This document shows positions 58,582 to 64,000 of a DNA stretch of 64,000 bases, piece after piece; the stretch's first letter is position 1, and the number at the start of each line of letters is the position of its first letter. This DNA comes from an uncultured Acidobacteriota bacterium (GTDB taxonomy: Bacteria; Acidobacteriota; Terriglobia; Bryobacterales; Bryobacteraceae). The stretch spans positions 1-64,000 of the forward strand of contig CADEFT010000024.1 in NCBI GenBank assembly GCA_902826685.1, in the 5' to 3' direction. Under the pieces are notes generated by a model. The model was not told the DNA's origin. It saw nothing but the letters and a program-made list of their open reading frames with translations, and ran no database searches. Both the position numbers and the translations under genes were made by a program.

Positions 58582-61500
58582 ATGGCCACCAAGTATGCTT
58601 TGGCCCGCACTCTGGCGCTGGCGCTGGGCGTAACGGAACTCGGATGGACACAGGCCCAGAGCACGTCGGGCGATATTCGCGGTACGGTTACCGATCCATC
58701 GGGCGCCGTAGTTTCCAAAGCCCAGGTGAACCTGACCGATCCCGACCGCGGACTCAATCGCAACGTGGAGAGCAATGCCGAAGGGCAGTTCGTGCTCGCG
58801 CTGCTGCCTCCCGGCAAGTACAAGATGCGGGTGGAGGCGCCCGGGTTCGCGCCGCGATCGATCGACGGCATCGAAGTGCGCGTGGGGGACACGGTTTCGC
58901 TGAATGTACCACTGTCGGTCAGCGCGGTCGATACGGCGGTGGAGATTCAGGCGGGCGTCGAAGTGGTGGAAGTGGAAAGAGTGCAGCAGGCCAATACGAT
59001 CGATCAGGCGCGCATCCGGAACCTGCCGATCAACCGGCGCAATTATCTCGATTTCGCTCTGCTCGCGCCTGGCGTCGTCGAGACCACCTCGCTGGTGGAC
59101 GACACCAGTTTCCGCCCGATTCAAACTCCCAACTCCGGCTTGAGCTTTGGCGGATCCAACGGCCGCGGCAACGGGTTCTATATCGATGGCGTGGAGAACT
59201 ACCTGAGTTCGGGCGGCGTACGGCCGTCGGTAACGCAGGAAATGGCGCAGGAGTTTCAAATCAATCGCAACAGCTTTTCGGCGGAGTTTGGGAACGCTTC
59301 GGGCGGCGTCATTAATATCATTACCAAGTCCGGTATCAATGAACTGCGCGGCAATGTGTTCGGGTTTCTGCGCCATCGCGACATCCAGGCGCGCAATTAC
59401 TTCGATCCCGGCAAGAGCGCCTTTACCCGCGTCCAGGCCGGTGCCACGCTGGGCGGTGCGATCCGCAAGGACAAGACGTTTTTCTTTGCCGGCGTCGAGC
59501 GTCTGGACCGCCACGAAACCAACTTCGTGCCGATTCTGCAGGACCGGTCGGTCTTCAACCGGCTCACCGCCTCGCAACAGCAACTGGTGGATTTCTTCAA
59601 TGCGACGGGCAATCCGCTGCTGGTGGGGCTGGCGCGCCAGGCTTCGCAGCTTCTGGTTCCCGGCAACAATCCGGCGCTGGTGAAGTTGTTCAACGACAAC
59701 AGCGGCGTCTTTCCCTTCTCGGAGGATCTGACCACCTTCGGTCTGAAGCTCGATCATCGCTTTTCCGACAGGCACAGCGCGTTCTTCCGCGGCAACGTGA
59801 CCTCGAACTTTCAGGAGAATTCGAACTTCGGCGCCCTGGACGGGTACAACCGCGGCCGCGCCATCGGCACCAAGGACGCCACGGCCATGGTTAGCGATAC
59901 GTTCCTGTTCAATCCGCGCTGGCTCATGGAAACGCGCCTGATGTTCAACTACAACACGCTTGAAGTGATTCCGACCGACAAGCTGGGGCCGGAGATCAAC
60001 ATCGCGGGCTTCGGCCTGTTCGGGCGTCAGATTTTCGTGCCTTTCCTCAACCATGAGCGCCACTACCAGGTGATTCAAAACTTCAGTTACCTGAGCGGCC
60101 GCCACAGCGTGAAGTTCGGCTACGATCTGAACCCGATGCGCAACACGCAGCAATCGGCCACCTTCTTCGGCGGACGGTTCAGCTTCGGCGAGGCCGTTCC
60201 GCTCGCCAATGCGCTCGCGGCGGTGACCGGCGATGCCACGCTTCCTCAAACCATCGCCGCCGTGTTGCAGCAGGCGGGCCGGCCTCAACTGGTGGCCAAT
60301 CTCAGCCAGCCTTTATCCGCGCTGCAAGCTTATAGTCTCGGCCTGCCCAGTTTCTATCAGCAGGGGTTCGGCGATCCTTCCTACATCAATTTCATCAAGC
60401 GGTTTCACAACTACGTGCAGGATATGTGGAAGGTGACCAACAACCTGACGCTGAACCTGGGCGCGCGATATGAGCTCGAGGTCCACAACCCCATCGTTCC
60501 CGCCGACCGCAACAATATCAGCCCGCGCTTCGGCTTTGCCTGGAGTCCCGGCAAGGGCGGGAATCTGGCCATCCGCGGCGGCTACGGCCTTTACTATTCG
60601 CAGATCAATTCCACCGTGGCGGGCACGGCCGATCCGCTCTCGGGCCGCTACATCAATCAGGTATTCGTACCGCTCACCGGCATTCCGGGATTCAACAACG
60701 CCCTCACCGGACGGCCGCTCACCTCGGCCGATATCTACCAGACGCTGCAGCGGCAGGGCGTGCTCGGAAGCCGCTCCATCGCGCAATCCGACCTCTCGCA
60801 GTTTGGCGTTCGCGTGGGGCCTGGACTGCCGCTGTCGGTGATCTTCGGCGTGGACAAGGATTTCGTCAATCCCTGGGCGCATCAGGCGAGCTTTGAAATC
60901 GAGCGCGGCTTTGGAAACTGGGCCGTATCGGTGGCCTACAATTTCAATCGCGCCGCGCACCTGGCGCGTATTCTGGGCAAGAACGTCGCCTACACCGGGC
61001 AGCGCCTGCCCGACGGAAGGCCGACGTTCACCCGCATTGAGCCGCTGGTTCTGCAGCGCAATATCTTTGAGTCGAGCGCAAACTCGTTCTACCACGCCGG
61101 CATTCTGCAGTTGACGCGCCGCTTCTCGCGCGGCGTCGCGGTAAACGCGCACTACACCCTCAGCAAGGCGATGGATGAATCGACCGATTTCAACTCCGAC
61201 TACTCCGCCAACGACCAGCTCAACGCCCGCGCCGAACGCTCGCTGTCGGCGTTTCATCAGGCGCACCGCTTCGTGCTGAACGCGGTTCTGGAATCCCAGT
61301 TCAAGAGCACGGCACTGAAATCCTGGAACTTCGCGCCGATCGTCAGCGCCAACTCGTGGCGGCCGTTCAATGTCTTAACGGGCGTGGATCTGCCCACCGG
61401 TGGCGACGGTTACGTCAATACCAAGCGGCCCGCGCACCTGGGGCGCAATGCCGGCCGCGGTCCGAATTTCTTCACATTCGACACCAGGCTTTCGCGCCGC

Positions 61501-61728
61501 TTCCACTTTTCGAGTAAAGAACACCGCAACGTGGAGTTCATCGCCGAAGGGTTCAATCTGTTCAACCGGACCAACTTCCGCTCGGTGAACAATACGGTGG
61601 GGGACGTGCCGATTTCGGCCTTACCGAATCCGATCGTGCCCAACCGGTTGAGCGCGACCACGCCGCTCGCTTACACGTCCACTCTCAACCCCAGGCAGTT
61701 TCAGCTTGGCCTGAAGATCAATTTTTAG
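58582..61728 (+). CDS. TonB-dependent receptor with carboxypeptidase-regulatory-like domain (Oar type)
   Basis: The 1048-residue outer membrane receptor has a signal peptide, the CarboxypepD_reg domain (STSGDIRGTVTDPSGAVVSKAQVNL ... GKYKMRVEAPGFAP), a plug with YIDGVENYLSSGGVRPSV and ASGGVINIITKSGINELRG, and a barrel ending LKINF. It is the second such receptor in the window, likely for large organic substrates. The ATG is preceded by AAGGTAAGG at 13 bases. It overlaps the stop of the convergent vapC by four bases. No SusD-type lipoprotein is adjacent. Confidence 0.93.
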   Translation: MATKYALARTLALALGVTELGWTQAQSTSGDIRGTVTDPSGAVVSKAQVNLTDPDRGLNRNVESNAEGQFVLALLPPGKYKMRVEAPGFAPRSIDGIEVRVGDTVSLNVPLSVSAVDTAVEIQAGVEVVEVERVQQANTIDQARIRNLPINRRNYLDFALLAPGVVETTSLVDDTSFRPIQTPNSGLSFGGSNGRGNGFYIDGVENYLSSGGVRPSVTQEMAQEFQINRNSFSAEFGNASGGVINIITKSGINELRGNVFGFLRHRDIQARNYFDPGKSAFTRVQAGATLGGAIRKDKTFFFAGVERLDRHETNFVPILQDRSVFNRLTASQQQLVDFFNATGNPLLVGLARQASQLLVPGNNPALVKLFNDNSGVFPFSEDLTTFGLKLDHRFSDRHSAFFRGNVTSNFQENSNFGALDGYNRGRAIGTKDATAMVSDTFLFNPRWLMETRLMFNYNTLEVIPTDKLGPEINIAGFGLFGRQIFVPFLNHERHYQVIQNFSYLSGRHSVKFGYDLNPMRNTQQSATFFGGRFSFGEAVPLANALAAVTGDATLPQTIAAVLQQAGRPQLVANLSQPLSALQAYSLGLPSFYQQGFGDPSYINFIKRFHNYVQDMWKVTNNLTLNLGARYELEVHNPIVPADRNNISPRFGFAWSPGKGGNLAIRGGYGLYYSQINSTVAGTADPLSGRYINQVFVPLTGIPGFNNALTGRPLTSADIYQTLQRQGVLGSRSIAQSDLSQFGVRVGPGLPLSVIFGVDKDFVNPWAHQASFEIERGFGNWAVSVAYNFNRAAHLARILGKNVAYTGQRLPDGRPTFTRIEPLVLQRNIFESSANSFYHAGILQLTRRFSRGVAVNAHYTLSKAMDESTDFNSDYSANDQLNARAERSLSAFHQAHRFVLNAVLESQFKSTALKSWNFAPIVSANSWRPFNVLTGVDLPTGGDGYVNTKRPAHLGRNAGRGPNFFTFDTRLSRRFHFSSKEHRNVEFIAEGFNLFNRTNFRSVNNTVGDVPISALPNPIVPNRLSATTPLAYTSTLNPRQFQLGLKINF

Positions 61729-62144
61729 AGACCGGGCATTGGGCGCTGGCCGCAGATCCGTTCGATCCCGGGCCAGCGGTCGAAATCGCGATCGAAGCTG
61801 AAGATGGACCGGATGCCGTACCTTTCCATTACGGCGAGGTGAAGCGCATCCCGGGCCCCTGGCTTGGTCTTTCCGGAGACGATCGCCGCCGCACGCAGGA
61901 CATCCTGGCGCTCAATCGGAATCACATCGTCCACCAGCCCCAGAAGTACGTTCAGAGCCGGCTGAATCGCCTCGCGCCTGCCGATCGCCGTGTAGCGATG
62001 CAAGATCTCCTGCAAGACCTCGGCATCGCAAACAAGCCGGTATTGCGCCGCAATGAGGCTCCGCAGTATCGCTTGCGATTCGGACTTGTGCTCATGGGCG
62101 ACTCCCACCAGGTACATGGGAATATTCGAATCGATGAAGATCAA
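61725..62144 (-). CDS. PIN-domain toxin (VapC)
   Basis: The 139-residue PIN ribonuclease has acids in MIFIDSNIPMYLVG (D5), DAEVLQEILHR, GARDALHLAVM and SFDRDFDRW. It is the toxin of a type II toxin-antitoxin pair: its ATG overlaps the stop of the antitoxin gene by ATGA, and its stop overlaps the TonB receptor stop. VapC toxins cleave initiator tRNA or rRNA until bound by the antitoxin. Confidence 0.92.
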   Translation of the reverse strand: MIFIDSNIPMYLVGVAHEHKSESQAILRSLIAAQYRLVCDAEVLQEILHRYTAIGRREAIQPALNVLLGLVDDVIPIERQDVLRAAAIVSGKTKPGARDALHLAVMERYGIRSIFSFDRDFDRWPGIERICGQRPMPGL

Positions 62145-62386
62145 CCCAGATAGCCCCGCGCGATCTCCCGATTCATCTCTTCCACATCGGCGGTAGGGTA
62201 GGAATACTTGGCTGCTTCGGCCATGACGGCGAGCTTGGCCGGAACGGAGCGAGTGGGGCGGCGGGATTCCGCTTCCCGAAGAGCCCGGCGTACATACGCG
62301 CCCACGGACAACCGCTCGTTTTCGGCCTGCCGTTGAATGGCCTCCATCTCCTCGTCGGGGACCAGAACCTGGAGGCGCTTACTCAT
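62141..62386 (-). CDS. Ribbon-helix-helix antitoxin (VapB-like)
   Basis: The 81-residue antitoxin starts with the RHH strand KRLQVLVPDEEMEAIQR and helix ERLSVGAYVRRALREAE, followed by a Pro-rich and acidic toxin-binding tail (PTADVEEMNREIARGYLG). It should bind the operator upstream of its own gene and neutralise the downstream PIN toxin, whose start it overlaps. TATACT lies six bases before its ATG and overlaps one copy of the TGAGTATA motif. Confidence 0.9.
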   Translation of the reverse strand: MSKRLQVLVPDEEMEAIQRQAENERLSVGAYVRRALREAESRRPTRSVPAKLAVMAEAAKYSYPTADVEEMNREIARGYLG

Positions 62387-62390
62387 GCTT

Positions 62391-62425
62391 TGAGTATATC
62401 ATGCTCGCCGTGTGAGTATACTCAC
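62391..62425. promoter_or_regulatory. vapBC operator: 14-bp palindrome plus half-site
   Basis: GTGAGTATACTCAC (62412-62425) is a perfect 14-bp palindrome, and a second TGAGTATA copy begins at 62391, exactly 22 bp away, two helical turns. The proximal copy overlaps the TATACT hexamer (62393-62398 on the minus strand) that lies six bases before the antitoxin ATG, so binding would block the promoter. The palindrome also covers the stop codon of the upstream aldo/keto reductase gene. This is the expected layout for VapB autoregulation. Confidence 0.7.
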
Positions 62426-63381
62426 GCGGCGGCTTGGAACCGCGCAATCTCGGCCACCTCATCGGCGGAAAGCCGGAACTCCAAAGCGCCAATCACTCCA
62501 TCCACCTGCGCCGCATTTCTCAACCCCACGATGGCGCCCGTGACCGCCCGATTGGACAGCGTCCAGGCGATAGCGGCCTCCCCGGTGGTGCGGCCGTGCC
62601 GCGCGGCCATCTCGCGCAGTTTCCCGGCAAGGCCGAGATTCCGCGTCAGGTGCGGATCCTGAAACGCGGGATTGCGGCGGCGCCAGTCGTCTTCCGGCAG
62701 GCCGAGCGCGCGTTCCCGCGTCATGGCTCCCGAAAGCAGGCCGGCTTTCATCGGCGAATAGACGATCACGCCCGTTCCGGTGGCCAGGGCGTGCGGCAGG
62801 ATTTCCTTTTCGACGTCTGGTGTCACCAGCGAGTAGGGAGGCTGCAGCGAAGTCACCGGCGCGATGGCTTGCGCGCGCTTCATCTGCGCCACGCTGAAAT
62901 TGGAAACGCCGATCCACCGCACCTTGCCTTCCTGGCGCAGCCGCTCCATTTCCGTCCAGCCCTCCTCCACGTCCTCGTCGGGTTCGGGCCAGTGCATCTG
63001 ATAAAGGTCGATCGTATCCACCTGCAGGCGGCGCAGACTGTTCTCGCACTCGCGCCGGACCGAATCCTTCTTCAGGCACTTCAGGATCTCGCGATTGTCG
63101 TTCCAGGCGCGGGCGCACTTGGTGAAGATGTAGGGCCGGTTGGCGAGACCCTTGACAGCCTCTCCCACTACCTCCTCGGAGTGCCCAAGCCCATAGACAG
63201 CCGCGGTGTCGATCCAGTTAACGCCCAGATCCACGGCCTTGCGAATCGCGGCCACCGAGTCGGCATCGTCCTGCGAACCCCAACTGAACGCCCAACCGGT
63301 CCCGCCCATGGCCCACGCGCCGACTCCGATCGGAGTCAGCATCAGATCGCTATTTCCCAGCCTGCGCTTTTCGATCGCCAT
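62422..63381 (-). CDS. Aldo/keto reductase
   Basis: The 319-residue NADPH-dependent TIM barrel has the catalytic tetrad Asp58 and Tyr63 (NWIDTAAVYGLGHSEE), Lys88 (YIFTKCA) and His130 (LYQMHWPEPDE). It is of the class common in bacteria (AKR-like protein Tas or YhdN type) with WVRWIGVSN-type sequence (GKVRWIGVSNF). The substrate is unknown. It lies upstream of vapBC on the same strand, and its stop codon is inside the vapBC operator; the cupin gene is upstream by three bases. Confidence 0.93.
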   Translation of the reverse strand: MAIEKRRLGNSDLMLTPIGVGAWAMGGTGWAFSWGSQDDADSVAAIRKAVDLGVNWIDTAAVYGLGHSEEVVGEAVKGLANRPYIFTKCARAWNDNREILKCLKKDSVRRECENSLRRLQVDTIDLYQMHWPEPDEDVEEGWTEMERLRQEGKVRWIGVSNFSVAQMKRAQAIAPVTSLQPPYSLVTPDVEKEILPHALATGTGVIVYSPMKAGLLSGAMTRERALGLPEDDWRRRNPAFQDPHLTRNLGLAGKLREMAARHGRTTGEAAIAWTLSNRAVTGAIVGLRNAAQVDGVIGALEFRLSADEVAEIARFQAAA

Positions 63382-63384
63382 GCT

Positions 63385-63804
63385 TTACGCCTTCCACTTG
63401 TAGAAGAAAAATAGCAGCGGAGTCTTACCCGTGTTGTTGATCCAGTGCGATTTGTTGGCCGCGCAGTACATCATGTGGCCCGGGCCGACCTTGGTGGTCT
63501 TGCCGTCCACCATGATTTCCCCGGTGCCTTCGGTGACCAGCAGGAATTCCTCCTCCGGATGCTGATGCGGAGGATGAGGATTCATGCCCGCCTTCAACCG
63601 CAGGCTGCCGGCCGTCATGGATTGGAGCTGATCGGTGCGGCCGTCGAAGTAGATGCGCAGTTCACCAAACGGCTCCTGCGTCACCTTGGCGGCCTGCGCC
63701 GGCAGGGTGACGTTGGGGATGGATTTCGGCGCGTCGGCCGCCATGAGCATCGCCGCGGGCGGCATGGCGGCGAGGGATTGAAGGAAGCTGCGTCTGCGAG
63801 GCAT
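63385..63804 (-). CDS. Cupin-domain protein with Tat-type leader
   Basis: The 139-residue protein begins MPRRRSFLQSLAAMPPAAML, a twin-arginine leader, followed by one cupin fold with HPPHQHPEEEFLLVTEGTGEIMV and CAANKSHWINNTG, so metal ligands His, His, Glu and His are present. It may be a small enzyme or a metal-dependent binding protein outside the cytoplasm. The start codon is preceded at eight bases by TACAAT. The aldo/keto reductase gene starts three bases after its stop. Confidence 0.85.
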   Translation of the reverse strand: MPRRRSFLQSLAAMPPAAMLMAADAPKSIPNVTLPAQAAKVTQEPFGELRIYFDGRTDQLQSMTAGSLRLKAGMNPHPPHQHPEEEFLLVTEGTGEIMVDGKTTKVGPGHMMYCAANKSHWINNTGKTPLLFFFYKWKA

Positions 63805-63812
63805 AACTTCGC

Positions 63813-63818
63813 ATTGTA
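63813..63818 (-). promoter_or_regulatory. Putative -10 element (TACAAT) of the cupin/aldo-keto reductase unit
   Basis: On the minus strand TACAAT is followed by GCGAAGTT and the ATG at 63804. The eight-base gap leaves at most one or two leader nucleotides. No Shine-Dalgarno is present, in line with a leaderless start. Confidence 0.4.
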
Positions 63819-63849
63819 GCGTTCCGGCGCGGGTCGATTGCTCCGATGT

Positions 63850-64000
63850 CTATTGTTCCTGGAGCGCCGGCGGCTGCAGCGCCTTGGGCGCCGCCGGAGG
63901 TACGGGAGGGGCCGCCGGCGCACTCGGGATGGCGGCAGTCCGCGAATCGGTCCGCCGCACCGTGATCGAGCCGCGATCCACGTTGATGGCAATCCCGGGC
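63850..64000 (-). CDS. C-terminal end of an unidentified protein (cut by window edge)
   Basis: An open frame enters from the right edge on the minus strand and ends at TAG 63850. The visible 49 residues begin PGIAINVDRGSITVRRTDSR and end in a Pro/Ala-rich tail (IPSAPAAPPVPPAAPKALQ). The short beta-rich stretch followed by a disordered tail looks like the end of a real protein, but the family cannot be identified. The 45-bp gap to the cupin start is compatible with either a separate or a shared unit. Confidence 0.55.
   Translation of the reverse strand, partial: PGIAINVDRGSITVRRTDSRTAAIPSAPAAPPVPPAAPKALQPPALQEQ

Noticed and set aside
63870..63905. GC-rich inverted repeat near the right edge as a terminator
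   Set aside because: CGGCGGC and GCCGCCG can pair, but they lie within the C-terminal coding sequence of the cut gene and no T-run follows.
1..64000. Insertion sequences, phage genes, integrase next to the tRNA, CRISPR arrays
   Set aside because: No transposase, integrase, phage structural gene or spaced direct repeat was seen. The tRNA at the left edge has no attachment-site-like repeat inside the window.

Overview
The window looks like chromosomal DNA from a GC-rich Acidobacteriota, most likely of the Bryobacter/Solibacter type. This is inferred from gene content, not from a marker gene. Typical traits are two very long TonB-dependent receptors that begin with a carboxypeptidase-regulatory-like domain, a Ser/Thr kinase fused through one membrane segment to a beta-propeller, Tat-type leaders on Gfo/Idh/MocA and lactonase-like proteins, several PQQ-type propellers, DUF4097 and ThuA proteins, and PIN toxins. 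There are no insertion sequences, phage genes, CRISPR arrays or rRNA. One tRNA-Gln(UUG) lies at the left edge. Packing is extreme: no stretch over 130 bp lacks a gene call, and all 13 convergent gene pairs end within 19 bp of each other or overlap.

Layout. 1-6.3 kb: tRNA-Gln, an isochorismatase-fold hydrolase and an EF-hand-bearing quinoprotein-like propeller on the minus strand, then a plus-strand operon of an AMP-forming ligase, an acyl-CoA-reductase-like dehydrogenase and a glycosyltransferase. 6.3-12.4 kb: a minus-strand run of Tat-exported FMN alpha-hydroxyacid dehydrogenase, four-heme cytochrome, HAD phosphatase, a degenerate amidohydrolase lipoprotein, a methyltransferase/zinc-ribbon fusion and glycerol kinase. 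12.5-14.5 kb: moaA, a fatty acid hydroxylase-type membrane protein and a small zinc ribbon. 14.5-19.8 kb: a minus-strand HEAT protein / sensor kinase / PpiD-like chaperone / DedA operon. 19.9-27.2 kb: a propeller-phosphoesterase fusion, a DUF2853 protein, a tandem alpha/beta hydrolase and a two-gene sugar oxidoreductase/epimerase unit.

27.2-39.7 kb: a three-gene sugar-acid type operon (isocitrate/tartrate-dehydrogenase-like, TIM-barrel isomerase, Tat Gfo/Idh/MocA), an SDR coupled to a metal-binding secreted protein, an orphan VapC with a possible antitoxin remnant, an SMR-type transporter pair, a large HerA-like ATPase, a lactonase/amidohydrolase pair, a ThuA protein and a DUF4097 lipoprotein. 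39.8-49.5 kb: pyruvate carboxylase, the first TonB receptor, and the kinase-propeller. 49.5-58.5 kb: a mutarotase-like protein, two secreted unknowns, an MFS transporter, an amino-acid permease, a diheme cytochrome translationally coupled to a PQQ alcohol dehydrogenase, and a ceramidase-like hydrolase. 58.6-64 kb: the second TonB receptor, a complete vapBC pair with a palindromic operator, an aldo/keto reductase, a cupin and the cut C-terminus of one more gene.

The genes read as the equipment of a heterotroph that takes up and oxidises plant- or soil-derived carbohydrates and small hydroxy compounds, with periplasmic oxidation feeding c-type cytochromes. The items most worth a second look are the ligase-reductase-glycosyltransferase operon, the quinoprotein with a complete PQQ/metal site and a lanthanide-type Asp, the exported flavoprotein plus tetraheme cytochrome, the HEAT/kinase/PpiD/DedA operon, and a recurrent promoter geometry (TANNNT about 6-9 nt before start codons) suggesting leaderless transcripts.
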